This document shows positions 11,030 to 23,580 of a stretch of 64,000 nucleotides of DNA, piece by piece. This DNA comes from Eulemur rufifrons (Eukaryota > Chordata > Mammalia > Primates > Lemuridae): the NCBI RefSeq assembly GCF_041146395.1, contig NC_090989.1, positions 49,440,501-49,504,500 of the forward strand, read 5' to 3'. Position numbers and translations under genes: made by a program. The notes beneath the pieces are model-generated. The model was given only the letters and a program-made list of their open reading frames with translations. It was not told the origin of the DNA and did no database searches. The stretch's first letter is position 1. Each line of letters starts with the position of its first letter.

Positions 11030-11503
11030 AAATGAACTCCAAATCTAAACCAGTTTCTCTAGTTCCACTTAACCTAATGACTTCCACTCCAAACAGTGTG
11101 GTCAAACCACCAAACAAAATGCCCTGCCACAGAACAGGAAGTTCTAAAAACCTCTCAAATAGGTGGAATCAAGGGTCTACATGTGCACACCAGGGAACTT
11201 ATTCAAACAAAAAGACCAGGCTGAGGCTGTTGCAACCATTCTCAAATCCATTTCCTTCTCTTCAACTCAGTTCATGAGGCAAGGAGCTGCCTGTACTTCA
11301 GTGGGGGACGACAGGAGTTCCCCAGAGTTAAAAAGACTCCAGCAGCTGCTGGGGTGGTCCCTTGCTCTCTCACTGTGAAAAGGCTTTGCTCCTGCTGGAG
11401 AAGACCCATGGCTTTACCCTGGGCTGCTCCCTGCCTCTTCCAGCAATCATGGGGTGCTGTTCCACTGGGGTGCCTAAGGCCCACCCAGGGTGGCCAAATT
11501 CTG

Positions 11504-11600
11504 TTACCGAAAGCTTGGCACTTGTCCCTGAGGTCACATCAGAAGAACAAGAAAAAGCATTTGAGGAAAAGGAAGAGGAGTTTATACCATTACATTGGAA
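11504..11600 (-). repeat. ERV 5' LTR remnant
   Basis: On the minus strand the segment has the LTR 3' end '...ctttcggtaaca' next to 'gaatttgg', the usual start of the leader in several class I families. The segment matches 2621-2715 in order and spacing of blocks (tcagaagaacaa, tttgagga-aagga, gagttta). Similarity stops near 11,590, so the LTR is truncated or heavily diverged. Confidence 0.5.
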
Positions 11601-11920
11601 CAGAAGAAGTAGTAGGATAACAAACATATTTAGCAGTACAAGTTTATCACAAAAAGATTCTATTACTGGCTAATATTGTGTGTTAGAGAAAAGAGAAAGG
11701 GATGAGAGAAGAGGAAACATGCTAATTTTGTCATTGACTCTCAGAAAGAATTAAGAAAATATAGGACAAAAGAACGCTCACAATTATTAATCACTACAAC
11801 AAAAATACTCTTCCAAATATGAGAACAACACATACACAAACGGCAAAGAAACCAGAGTTTTAAAGAACTGTAAAAAGATAAAACAAATATGACAGAATTA
11901 AAAGCAAATATATGACACAA
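11601..11920. other. No recognisable feature
   Basis: AT-rich sequence between the ERV and the next LINE fragment. Confidence 0.45.
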
Positions 11921-11929
11921 GGTGACTTA

Positions 11930-12360
11930 AACCTCTATTAAATAAATAGTTTTCTTGTTAAATCACAAACACAATCAAACTATAGTTTGTATATAAGAAG
12001 TGAATCTAATTAAAAAGGATATTAAAAGTATGAAATTAAAGACAATGAAATTGATACAACAGTATTCTACGAGCAAAGTAAAAGTAAGTCCAAAGACATT
12101 GGATAAAACAAACAAGGGCACCTCATAATTCTAAAGAGCTTAATTCATAAAATGAAGATATAACAGTTGTGAATATTCATGCAAAAATTATCCTAGCAGC
12201 AACAATCATAAAACAGAAATTGCATGAGATACAAAAAGAAATACATGGAACATATTATAGAGACTAATTTATCTTTTCATTCATGACCAATACAGTGGCA
12301 AAGAAAACAAAACCCTAAAATCCTGTAAGACATAAATGACATCGCTAAGAAGGCAAACAT
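11930..12360 (+). mobile_element. Old L1/HAL1-type LINE fragment (sense)
   Basis: About 12,105-12,190 reads like the L1 ORF2 endonuclease region: 'aattctaaagagcttaattc' and 'gaagatataacagttgtgaa'. Conceptual translation in pieces gives an E-D-I-T-V-V-N-I core, the counterpart of the Q-E-D-V-T-I-L-S-I-Y-A-P segment in the antisense L1 at 13.6 kb. Frames are broken and edges are not clear. Confidence 0.45.
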
Positions 12361-13165
12361 AATTGCTGTTTATATAAAATGGCTATTTTATTTATCTTAT
12401 ATCCACTATACTTTTGGATCAAATACAGATTTGTCATAAAATGAATAAATTTTGTATTTTGTGTCTTATTTTTTATAATTTTTTTTATTTTTTCTCTTGA
12501 TTTTATTACTTCTTTTTCTCTTTCAGTAATTTATTTATGGATCCAACTCCTCCTTTAAATCCTTCCACCTCAGTTTATACCTAATTAAGTTATATCTGGG
12601 CTTTGGCTATAACTTCCCTGTGATCATCCAGCAGTATAATTATGCAGCATAATTCCAGAATGATTTTGCCAATGTGTAATTCTTTTATAGACCTTTCCTA
12701 TAATAACATTTGAGACTGCTTTATTTCTAACTACATTAGGTAAAGATTTCTTGAGACACTTTACAAGTTTCTCCAAAATTTATGATGACACCCCATTTCC
12801 AGCCTTACCCTACAATGCTCTTTCATATTTGCTTTATTCTCCTCTGATCTATTGTTGCTTTTTGTATGTTTGCCTCATTTTCTGGGCTTTTTGCTTCTGC
12901 TTATATTTCCAGTTACTTTGAATTTTCTTCTTTCTATTCCTGCCTAATTCACCTAGCATTGTGCGTTTTTAGCATACTCTTTACAAAAATTGCATTTCCT
13001 GAGAACAACATATATAGCTCTTCAAATTTGTGTAAAAGAGACAATGTATTTCTCTGAAGTAGTAAATAATATATACAATAGTATCTTAAAGGGTAGAACT
13101 CTTTCTGCCTTCCTTCCATCCCACACTATTACTCTCATCCTGAACTATGGATTGGATTTAAAGCC
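12361..13165. other. No clear feature
   Basis: T-rich sequence with small chance frames (63 and 62 codons at 12,866-13,178). It may contain decayed L1, but nothing can be named. Confidence 0.45.
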
Positions 13166-13512
13166 TGATATTATTTAGTTCAAAGAATGTTTTGATTTTT
13201 CTCTGTGTATTTCCTTCTTTTCCCAATTGTTATTGAACAATAGATTGCTTAATTTCCATGATTTTGTGAAGTGGTGTGTATTTCTGTTGGAATTGAACTC
13301 TAATTTTATATCACCATGATCTGAGAAGATTCAAAGTATTATTTCTATTTTTTTAATTTGTTGAGGTCTGATTTGTGGCCTAGTATGTGACCAATTTTGG
13401 AGAAAGTTCCATGAGCTGATGAGAAGACTGTACATTCTGCTTTATTTGGCTGGAATGCTCTGTAGAGGTCTGTCAGACCCTTTTGTTTTAGAACTCCATT
13501 TAAGTCCATTAT

Positions 13513-14045
13513 TTATTTGCTTATTTTCTGTTTGGAAGATCTGTCCAGTTCATTCAGTGGGGTGTTGAAGTCCCTGGCTACTATGGTATTTTTGTTTATC
13601 AGGCTATTTAGATAAGATAGGGTTTGCTTTATGTATCTGGGTTCTCCTGCATCGGGTGCATAAATACTAAGAATTGTTACATCTTCTTGTTGGATCTTCC
13701 CTTTCACCATTATCTTTCACCTTTGTTTTCTCTTACATTTGCTATTTTAAAGCTTATGTTATCTGAAATAAGTATAGCTACCCCTGCTTTCTTTTGACTT
13801 CCATTTGCCTGGAAGATTGTTTTCCATCCCTTGACATTGAGCCTGAAAGCATCTCTGTTGGTTAGATGTGTTTCCTGTAGACAGCAGAAACTAGGCTTAT
13901 AGATTTTTATCCACTCCACCAGTCTATGTCTCTTCAGAGGACAATTCAAGGCATTCATATATATTGAGAGGATTGATATTTGAGGTAGATTTCTGTTCAT
14001 ATTGTTAGGTAAATTCCTCCTGTTTTGTTTTACTCCTTGAGCCAC
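13513..14045 (-). pseudogene. L1 ORF2p endonuclease domain pseudogene
   Basis: The first frame (13,710-14,045) shows 'KRHRLVEWIKIYKPSFCCLQ' followed by ETHLT. The E of this QETH segment corresponds to a metal-binding catalytic residue of APE-type endonucleases. The next frame (13,513-13,710) gives 'QQEDVTILSIYAPDAGEP' and 'ARDFNTPLNELDRS', where the usual GDFN is ARDFN. A single break at 13,710 separates them. The domain nicks target DNA (T-rich/A site) to prime reverse transcription. The rest of ORF2 is missing. Confidence 0.88.
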
Positions 14046-14084
14046 CGTGGAGACCAGGTTCTAGACTTTAACTCTTGAGTGATT

Positions 14085-14813
14085 TTACTTTGTAGGGTTT
14101 CTAATGTGCTGTTCCGTGTGTAATGCAGGTCTGAGTACTTCCTGTAGGGCTGGTCTGGTCTTCACAAATTCCATCAGTGTTTGCTTGTCTGGGAAGGTCT
14201 TTATTTCTCCCTCATAGATGAAGCTTAATTTTGCCAGGTAGAGAATTCTAGGTTGGCCATTATTCTGTTTTAGAAGATTAAGGATAGGCACCCAGTCTCT
14301 TCTGGCTTAGAATGTTTCAGTTGAGCAGTCTGCAGTTAGTTTGATAGGTCTTCCTTTGGAGGTTATCTGCTGCTTTTGTCTCACTGCTTGAAAAATTGCT
14401 TCTTTCATGTTTATTTTTGTTAGCCTAATAATTACATGACATGGTGATTACTTTTTCACATTGAGTCTCCCAGGAGTTCTGTGTGCTTCTTGTACCTGGA
14501 TGTCTAGATTTCTGGCCAAGCCAGGCATATTTTCCTCCAGTATTCCATGAAATAAGTTTTCCAGCCCTTGTGTATTTTCTTCTTCTCTCTCAGGGATGCC
14601 AATGATTTTTATATTTGGCTTCTTTACATAATTCCACATTTCTTGTATGTTTTGGTCTTGTCTTTTGTTTCTGTGTACTTTTTCTTCATCCAATTTGTTT
14701 AGCACATAGGCATTACCTTCAAGTTCTGAGATTCTTTCCTCTGTGTGATCCATTCTGTTCTTGAGGCTTTCCACTGTGTTTTGAAGTTCCTTGAAAGCCT
14801 CTTTCATTTCCAA
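14085..14813 (-). pseudogene. L1 ORF1p pseudogene
   Basis: The N-terminal frame (14,448-14,813) has the ORF1p coiled coil ('LKNRMDHTEERISELEG', heptad-like), then the start of the RRM domain ('NIKIIGIPEREEENTQGLEN'). The C-terminal frame (14,085-14,291) gives 'PAKLSFIYEGEIKTFPDK' style sequence, here with 'LAKLSFIYEGEIKTFPDKQT', and 'TRPALQEVL', the end of the C-terminal domain. The two are separated by stops between 14,291 and 14,445. ORF1p is a trimeric RNA-binding chaperone of L1 RNA; this copy is disrupted. Confidence 0.88.
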
Positions 14814-15000
14814 GATTTCTGTTTAGTTTTTCTATAGTATTTCAATTTCTTTAGAGAATTTTTCATTCATTTCCTATGTTGTTCTTGTGGTTTCTTTTTG
14901 CTGAGTTTCTATATTCTCTTCAATTCCATTGAGTTTTCTTACAATCCATACTTGGAATTCTTCCTCTGTCAATTTAATCATATGTTTTTATCTTCTCTTG

Positions 15001-16639
15001 TTTTATTTTTTAAAGGAAATTTTAGACTAAATTATGAAAATATTGCTTTATTATAGGAGACTGATTATTGTACCTTGGACTAGGCTGATGTTGATATGGG
15101 AGTAATAGAGAAAAGTACATAGATTTGAGAGAGATTTAGAATTTCCCATTGACATACATTAGTTGTAGATTAGATCTGGTAGTTCTTCAATCCTCAGTTT
15201 TTCTCCACCCATGCTCTAATTTCTCCACCACACATCTGACAGAGAAGTTTGTTTAGACAGATGGTTGTCACAAATCTCCTTAACTTTCTCACTATTTTCT
15301 TACTTTGTAATTCACTTTAAATGCCACTAAAATCACCAATGACATTGCAAAATTCAATGGATGTCAAGTTTGATGCTTTTATTCTAACAATCATTCTTGA
15401 AATACTTACAGTGAGTTTGAATACCAATTATACCAATTAAAAGATCCTTATGTGCAATAATGTAACTGTATTTATTTCCTATTAATGACAACTTAATTTG
15501 ACCGTCTAGACCTCATTTCACCATGCCAGTGGAAAATGTAACCTCTGTATGCAAGGAAAAGACATTTTGGACATGGTGTCACAATTATTCCTTGATAACA
15601 ATCTATGTGAGTTGCCTTTGTGATGGCCCTAGTTCATGTCCACAGGACTCTCTCAAATATGGCCTCTCTCTCATTTTTCTATTTCAGCTATAGAGCTCTG
15701 TATGTTTTCATGTGGCTGGTTGCAATATATCCCTGGGATCCTATTACCTCTGCTTGGATAGTGCTAAGAAGTAATTTGGGAATATCCCGCCTCAATTATT
15801 TCCACTCTTTTCTCCTTTTCTTCTTTTTGCAGCTCATGAAAAGATATTGAATGTTAATGTAAAATATTTCTCCCTTTAGATTTTCTTAAGAAATTCAGTC
15901 TATGTCCACAGACCCCCAACTTTGACCTCCTTTAGACCCCATCCCATTTTCTCCACCTGACCTCACATCAGATAAAAAGTATTTTAGCTTTTGAGAAACA
16001 AAAGACAAAATGACATGCTATATATTTCTGATTTTAATCTACTTCATGTCTCTTTGAAGAACTCAATGTGTGTTTGGATTGAGAGGAAGAGGGGAAGGTA
16101 GGACAAGAGATGAAGGTAAAACAAAAAGAAAAATATATATTGATTATTCCACCACTTTTTTCTTCTAGTTATTTTGTATTCCTGGGAAGATTCGGTTTTG
16201 ATTTTGTTTTTTTATGGGTTTATTTGTTTCCTTCAGGTGCACATGATTGTTTTAATCACACTTCTCAGTTTAAGGCACATTTTTATCAGCATACCACAGT
16301 TCTTCCTCTCATGTTTTATTTTATTTTATTTTCCCTCATCTGATTTAAATACCCATTATTATGATTAATATTTGTCTTCCAAATTTGCTTTCAACACACA
16401 CACTTTCATGTTATATCCATATGCATCCATGAAAACACATGACACTTAGATACTCTTTAAATAGATTCAATAATTTATATTCCTGACAGAAACACTTTGA
16501 AGGATCATATTTTAACACATTATTGCTAGCCCTTACTTCTTAATTATTTCTAATACTTTTGATGGAAACTGTTGAATTATAAAGATGTCTCTACCTACAT
16601 GTTTCCTATGTCATTCAATCAAACACTAATCTAGGTACA
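15001..16639. other. No recognisable feature
   Basis: No gene or named repeat. A short TTTTA-type microsatellite is at about 16,316-16,334. Confidence 0.5.
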
Positions 16640-17213
16640 GCTGTGCAGTGAGTTGGAAGATACAATTAGGGCCACTAAACAGCTGACCTTAAAGTAGAGA
16701 GGTGGTCCTGGATTATATGGATGGAGCCAATATAATCACATAAGCTCTTAATACCAGAATAAGAGTATATAAGTTTGAGTACAAGAGGAAGGGAGGATGC
16801 AGAAAAATGAGCTAGAAGGGAGGTCTGAGAGATCTGAAGCATGAGAAACACTTGACCTGACACCTCTGGCTTTGAAGAGGGATGAAGGGGATCAGGAGCC
16901 AAGAAATGTATGTGACCTCTTGAAGCTGAAAGTGGCCTCCTGACAGCCAGAAAGGAAAGGGGAAACTCAGCTCAATAGTTGCAAGTAACTGATTGCAGCC
17001 AACAATCTGAATGAGCTTAGAGGCAGATCCTTCCCAGAGCCTTCCAATAAGAACCCTGCCTGCCAACACATTCATTGTGAAACCCAGAACAGAAAAATCA
17101 GTTTGAGCTAACTTTAAGTTCTGAGTTACATAATTATGAGACTACAAATTGTTTTTGCTTCAAACCATGAGGTTTGCCGTAGTTTATTATGACAGCAATA
17201 AAAATAAAACTAA
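16640..17213 (+). repeat. MaLR LTR (MLT1-like), sense
   Basis: The order of blocks fits MLT1-type LTRs: a segment like 'ggatggagccaatataatca', 'ctggctttgaagaggga', 'caggagccaagaaatgtatg', 'gacctcttgaagctgaaa', and an end with 'ttattatgacagcaataaaa' and 'aaactaa'. No internal region adjoins it, so it is a solo LTR. Edges are approximate. It resembles the copy at 28.8 kb, with strong divergence. Confidence 0.6.
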
Positions 17214-17752
17214 GTGGAATTTCATTATTATTTTATTTTGTATTTTCCAATTTCTAAGATTATACATATATTCAAGTAATTCTTAATCATTCATATTTTC
17301 ACTTCTATAGATTATGATTCACATATACTGCCAATCAAAATTTTCTGCCTTTATAACAGATTTATAAGAATTTCTTATATCCTTTGTTTTTTACACACAT
17401 TCCTCAGCAATTAAAAATATCAAAAATAGTTTGCCACCCATTTGTAAACTTTGTCTACAGTGTTATTCACTGAACAGAATTTTTAAGTGTTATGAATTTA
17501 AGTCCATCATTTATTCTTTAATGTTTTGTTCTTTGGTATCTTATTTAAAAAAATTATCTGTCCAATGTCAGAAAAAATGCTTTTATATTATTCACATTGT
17601 ATTATATTTTACTTTTCATATTTATGTATTTGATCTACCTGAAGTTTATTAGTTGTTGTATGAAGTTATAGTCTATTTTTCACCCTAAATTTGAGCCAAT
17701 TCTCTTTCTTTTTACTAAATAATCTTTCTAATGCTTTTTAATATTTCTATAG
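17214..17752. other. No recognisable feature
   Basis: AT-rich; the 73-codon frame at 17,431-17,652 has no similarity I recognise. Confidence 0.5.
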
Positions 17753-18515
17753 CACTGATTCTCAAACTTTAGCATGCATCAGAATCATTAGGAGTGTCTG
17801 TGTGTCAATCAGGGTTCAGTTGGGAAGCAGGGATTTATCGCAGAAACTTGATCGTACATAATTGTGGAATGTGGGTAAGCACTCTGCGAGACTGTTTTCT
17901 CTGTGTCTAATGCTGATGCTAAAAGTTCACAGGCCAGGAAATCAGAAAGAAAGTTTTATGGAAAGTGGGAGAGAGCAAGAACAAGCTAAATACCCCAAGT
18001 AAGAACTGGATGTCATAAAAAGGGACTAAGCCCATACCAGTTCTTGTTGTTCTTTGCCATGATGGAGTGGGTTCTTAACACACAAGCACACACACACACC
18101 TGGCCCAGGAGATGGAGAAACTGAAGGATGATTCAGGGGAAGGGAAAGCAGTTGCAGGCCCAGTTACTACTTCTGGCTAATGAGTTGAGCCAGTAGGCAA
18201 GAGACAAGATGTGAGATCCTAAAAATCATACTGCTTCATTTCTTCTCTACAAATCTCATACGATCTCTGTTACAATCCTTCCTAATCATAAGCATACAGG
18301 AAAGGGAATTCTTGGAAATTAGTTCAACCTAGTCAAGTTTATGTATTAAAAAGACACCATAGCTTGTTAAACATAGATTGCTGGAATATAACACCAGAAT
18401 TTGTGATTTACCAGTTCAGGGGTGAGATACAAGTCTTTGCATATATAACAACCTTCCTGGAGGTGCTGATGTTGTTTGGTCTAGGACCTACATATTGAGA
18501 ATTGTGTGTATAATT
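17753..18515 (+). mobile_element. MER5A-type hAT relic, split by an insertion
   Basis: The left part (17,753-17,800) reads 'ctgattctcaaactttagca' and 'tgcatcagaatcattaggag'. The right part (about 18,364-18,515) continues with 'gcttgttaaacatagattgc', 'ggaggtgctgatgttgtt' and 'ggacctacatattgagaa'. These are consecutive parts of MER5A, a short non-autonomous hAT-Charlie DNA transposon. Between them lie about 560 bp of other sequence that must have arrived later. Confidence 0.8.
17801..18363 (+). repeat. Insertion inside MER5A, LTR-like, family not named
   Basis: This is the foreign segment that interrupts MER5A. Its start ('tgtgtcaatcagggttcag', about 17,801) and end ('gtcaagtttatgtattaaa', about 18,335) resemble the start and end of the repeats at 33.9 kb and, inverted, 51.5 kb. 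The interior is different, so it may be a related but distinct subfamily. An AC microsatellite lies at about 18,083-18,100. No clean target-site duplication was found. Confidence 0.5.
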
Positions 18516-18539
18516 AGCATATGTGCATAACTATTGCAA

Positions 18540-18836
18540 CAATTCCCAGGTCTGTCAATAATCCAGTATTTTAATTAATTTGGAATGGTAATATGTCTTA
18601 GTTTTTTGTTATTCTTCTTCAAAACTGCTTTAGATATTCATAGACTATATATGTTCACCTTTATTTCAGAATCACTATGTCCATTTTTGCTGAATTTTTA
18701 TTCAAATGCAATGATGCTAAAGATATATCCTTTTAACCAGATTTTCTTTTAACTCTTTTAATAGAACTTCAATTGTTTTTATGTAATGGTCTTATGTATT
18801 ATTTGTTAGACAATTCCTATATAGGTTTACCACTAA
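18540..18836 (-). mobile_element. Old L1M fragment (antisense)
   Basis: 'attcttcttcaaaactgctt' and 'tatatgttcacctttatttc' followed by 'agaatcacta' match the antisense of a late ORF2 segment of L1M. Short and diverged. Confidence 0.45.
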
Positions 18837-18837
18837 G

Positions 18838-20245
18838 AATATCATATGTCTACTTTTAGTTCTTTGATGAATCTCTATACTGCTTTCCAGAGCGGTTGTA
18901 CAAGTTTACATTCCCACCAACAGTGTATAACTGGTTCCCTCTTCATTGCAACTGCACCATCATGTATGTTTTTGACTTTTTAACAATGGCAATTCTGACA
19001 GGGGTAAGGTAGTATCTTATTGTGGTTTTAATTTGCATTTCCTTGATGGTTAGTGATGTTGAGCATTTTCTCATGTGTTTGGTGGCCCTTTGTCTATCTT
19101 CTTTTGAGAAGAGTCTGTTCATGTTGATTGCCCACTTTTTGACGGGATTATTTGTTCTTTTCTTACTGATTTATTTGAGTTCTTTGTAGATTCTAGATAT
19201 TAGCCCTTTGTCAGATGTATAATTTGTGACTATTTTCTCTAATTCTGTAGGTTGTCTATTTGTTCTGTTGATTATTTCCTTTGCTGTACAGAAACTTTTT
19301 AGTTTAATTAAGTCTCATTTATTTAATTTTGTTGTTGCTGTATTTGCTTTTGGGGCCTTGCTCATAAATGCTTTGCCTAGCCCAGTGTCTACAAGAGTTT
19401 TTCCTATGTTTTCTTCTAGAATTTTTATGGTTTCATGTCTTACATTTAATTATTTAATCCATCTTGAGTTAATTTTTGTATATGGTAAGAGATAGGGATC
19501 AAGTTTCATTCTTCTGCATGTGAATATCCAGTTTTCCCAGTGCCATTTATTGAATAGCGCATCTATTCCTCAGTGTATGTTTTTGCCTACTTTGTCAAAT
19601 ATCACTTGATCATAGCTATGTAGTTTATTTCTGGGTTTTCTATTCTGTTCCATTGGTCTATGTGTCTACCTTTATACCAGTATCATGCTGTTTTAGTTAC
19701 TAAAGCCTTGTAGTATAATTTAAGAAGTCATTGTATAAAAAAGACACCAGCACCTAAATGTTTATCACAGTACAACTCACAATAGCAAAGATATGGAATC
19801 TAAGTGTGCCCAATCAACTGATGAGTGGATAAAGAAAATGTGATATGTATGTGTGTATTATACAAATATATGCACACACCATGGAGTACTCAGCCATTAA
19901 AGAGAACAAAATAATGTCTTTTGCAGCAACTTGGATGAAACTGGAGACCATTATCCCAAGTGAAGTATCTCAGGAATGCAAAAACAGATACCACATGTTC
20001 TTACTTATAAGTGGGAGCTAAACAAAGGATATATATGGTCATAAAGAGCAGTAATGTACTTTGGAAACTAAGAAGAGGGGAGGTTAGGATGGTGATGAGG
20101 GATAAAAATCTGCCTGTTGAGTATGATGTACACTATTCTGGAGACAGTTATAGGGAAATTTCTGACTTCAGCATGACACAATTCATCTATGTAACAAAAA
20201 ACTCTTGTGCTCCCTAAATTTTTTGAAATAAAAGCATAAATATTG
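18838..20245 (+). mobile_element. 5'-inverted (twin-primed) L1, 3' end sense
   Basis: 18,838-19,729 is antisense L1 ORF2 ('gcggttgtacaagtttacat', 'ttgactttttaacaatggca', 'gccctttgtcagatgtata', 'agtatcatgctgttttagtt'). At about 19,730 the orientation flips, and 19,733-20,245 is sense L1 ('aaaaagacaccagcaccta', 'agtactcagccattaaaga', 'cttacttataagtgggagc'), running to the 3' UTR end with an A-rich tail. In L1 coordinates the sense part begins about 60-70 nt downstream of the 3'-most base of the inverted part. This layout is the standard product of twin priming during target-primed reverse transcription. Chance frames (89 codons at 19,226-19,495) have no coding meaning. Confidence 0.9.
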
Positions 20246-20259
20246 CATTTCTTATTACA

Positions 20260-20830
20260 GTTTTTAATATTTTTATTGCTGGTGATGGATGTTGACTTTT
20301 TATGTTAATGTTACATTTGCCAAGTTGGTTAATTATTTCATGATTCTAGTAGTTTTGTGTTTTTATCATTTTAGCATTTCTGCTGATAATGCACAAATTT
20401 CAAATTCTGGTATTAATTTGCATTTTCTAAAGAGCTGAATTTATTTTTCATCCATATAGACATCCTTCTTTAAGAAATAAATGCCTATTTAGTTCTTTTG
20501 ACCATTTTCTGTTTTGTTGTCTGCTTTTTAATTTTTATTTTATTGATCTGTAGGAGTCCTTTTTATATATAGTTGTTTTTCAAATACATGTCTGGAATTA
20601 ATTTCTATTGCTTTGTGGCTTGCATTTTCGTTCTTTTATTAAGATCTTGTCATGATTAGTTCTTATTCTTAAAATAATGCAATGCAATTTTTCCTTTTTT
20701 GAGTACAACTTTAGTGTCCTGTTTAATCTTTGCCTCTCATGTGTTAATGAAGATTTTCTTCTATGATTTCTTCCAATGCATTAGTATTATTATTATTAAT
20801 TTTAAAATTATTTGCTTTATTCAGAGGTCA
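20260..20830 (-). mobile_element. Old L1M fragment (antisense)
   Basis: 'gaccattttctgttttgttg', 'ttattgatctgtaggagtcc', 'ctttgtggcttgcattttcg' and 'tgtcctgtttaatctttgcc' are the antisense of consecutive pieces of L1M ORF2. Diverged and without coding frames. Confidence 0.65.
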
Positions 20831-22667
20831 CATCAAGACTAGAAATTAAACTATTGTGTGCTAGACTGTTTCTTCTCTACAAAATCAAAATCATGTTCCT
20901 GAATATATATTTTTCTTCTTCCATTTATCTTGTCCCCCTACCGTGGCTGAATTCTTAATTTATCATTTATGACAGTGATTTCTTGCTTTTTAGGAAAATA
21001 TTTGTTTTTCTTCTAATGACAATTTCTCATGAAGTCTTTTGGAAGGAATTTGTAGATGCTCTTACAGACAAGTTTGTCTGAATTCCCAGAGAAAATTTCA
21101 GTACATGAATCGTGATGTGAATGAATACCGGATCATTGGCCCAAGAGAAATCGTGTTTATCTTTAGTAAACTTACAAATAAAGGAGATGTTTTGTGACTA
21201 ATGATTAATGCAGTATTTAATCTAAGCTTTATCAGATGCATCATGATTGATACTGCTGGGAAAGAGTTGGTGATTTTTTAAAAAACAGACCTACAGTAAT
21301 TTTTTTCCCTGTAGGTTGACTATAACATTTTTAAAACATCTCTTTGAAAGCAATAAGTTTTCTGAACTTAGGAACCAATTACTTTTGTTTGCCATAATCT
21401 TGAGAATTAACTGGGTTATTCAAATTAGAAAACCACAATCCTCAAAAAAGTGTGAAGGCCAAGAATAGAAAAGACTTTGAAATACAAAGACCAATCTAAA
21501 ATTCTGTTTTTCTGTTCTGTCTCCATTTTCACCTATTCATTGTAAATTTTGTTTTCTATATTTTTGTCTGTAATAACTATTTTTTACAGGCCTTGTAGGC
21601 TGACTGGCCAAATGTAATTGATTGAGTGAGATCTCCCCTCTTCCACTGATTTCATGGTATATTTTCTAACTTTTGTCTACATCATATCCTACTATAATTT
21701 TCAACTCTTTCCATGTGACAATGAACCAACTAGTTCCTAATTCCCTTCAAAAATTTCTGTTTTACTATGTCTTGTAGGGTTATCCTGATGAAAAGAGATT
21801 CAATAGTTTGAAAATAAAACAGAATGCGGAAACCATATAGTACAGTTGGCAGAGACTACATTTACTCTATGATATGATAACTCTCTCCATGTTTTCCTTC
21901 AACTCTTTATTTTATTTGTTTACTTAAAAACATTTTTAAGTATTTTTTTTACTTGGGGATAACTGTGGATTCACATGCAATTGTAAGAAATAATATAGAA
22001 TGATTCAGTGTCTGCTTCACACAGTTTCTCCCAATGGTAACATCTTGAAAACTATAATGCATTATTTATGGCTTTTGCCATAATGAGTCTTGGAATATGA
22101 ATTTGTAGATATTCAGACATAGTATTTCATTAGGACTAACGTTGCTATGAACTGAAATGAGAGATTTTTTTTTCATATTGATAAGAAAATGGGAGTATCT
22201 TTGCATATCTATGACAAAGGTTATTTCATATTGTATATTGTCAGTTTTTTATGCAGATGAAGTCACTTAAATGTTTTATCTAAAGTTTTACATTTATGTC
22301 TACAAGTAAAATTAACTATTATTTCATTTTCTTAGAGTCTACTTTTCAACTTTTGTTATCAAAATTATGCTTACTGTATACAATTTGTTCAGCAGTTTTC
22401 TTTCTGTTTTTATTTTCAGGAAATGTAAAATAGAGTTGTCTACCCTTAAATGTTTGGTAGAATAGACTGCAAAGATGCTTGGACTTGGTTCTTTTTGTGG
22501 GTAATTTTTTTTAAAAATGACATTTTAATTATTTTAATGGTTTTGTTTTTATTTATGATTTGTATTTTGTTTTAGACTAATTTCCAAATATTATATTATT
22601 TCCAATTTATCAGAATTGTTTAGGTTTTTAAACATATTAGTATATATTTTTTAAATGTAAGATTTAT
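20831..22667. other. No clear feature
   Basis: T-rich sequence with no gene or named repeat. Parts may be very old LINE sequence. Confidence 0.45.
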
Positions 22668-22675
22668 TGATGATT

Positions 22676-23580
<905 letters not shown>

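Larger units (their letters stand above)
6985..11503 (-). mobile_element. Decayed class I (gammaretrovirus-like) endogenous retrovirus, internal region
   Basis: On the minus strand, recognisable retroviral blocks follow in the proper order: matrix (about 10,870-10,560), capsid (10,239 onward), zinc-knuckle nucleocapsid (9447-9406), aspartic protease (about 9216), reverse transcriptase (about 9000-7750), start of RNase H (7444-7270) and part of integrase (7202-6990). One CCHC knuckle and a gag-pro-pol order with a stop before protease fit class I ERVs. Frames are broken by many stops and indels, a large deletion joins RNase H to integrase, and envelope is absent. The 5' leader (11,030-11,503) borders an LTR remnant that ends 'ggtaaca' followed by gaatttgg on the minus strand. 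No clear primer-binding site could be assigned. The element is inactive. Confidence 0.85.
13170..15000 (-). mobile_element. L1 LINE internal fragment, ORF1 plus start of ORF2 (antisense)
   Basis: On the minus strand the order is ORF1 (about 14,950-14,085), a short spacer, ORF2 endonuclease domain (14,045-13,490) and the first part of the linker/RT region to about 13,170. It lacks both the 5' UTR and the RT-to-3'-end part, so it is an internal remnant of about 1.8 kb. Frames are long enough (121, 68, 111 and 65 codons) to show that it is younger than the L1M copies in the window. No target-site duplication or poly(A) tail is visible, as expected for an internal piece. Confidence 0.9.

Noticed and set aside
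10990..11030. 'ttggttccctggtaaccat' as a tRNA-Glu type primer-binding site
   Set aside because: It is on the plus strand, whereas the provirus lies on the minus strand, and it sits inside the gag-side leader. The resemblance is coincidental.
19226..19495. 89-codon frame rich in hydrophobic residues, possible membrane protein
   Set aside because: It lies in the antisense of L1 ORF2, where T-rich sequence gives hydrophobic chance frames.
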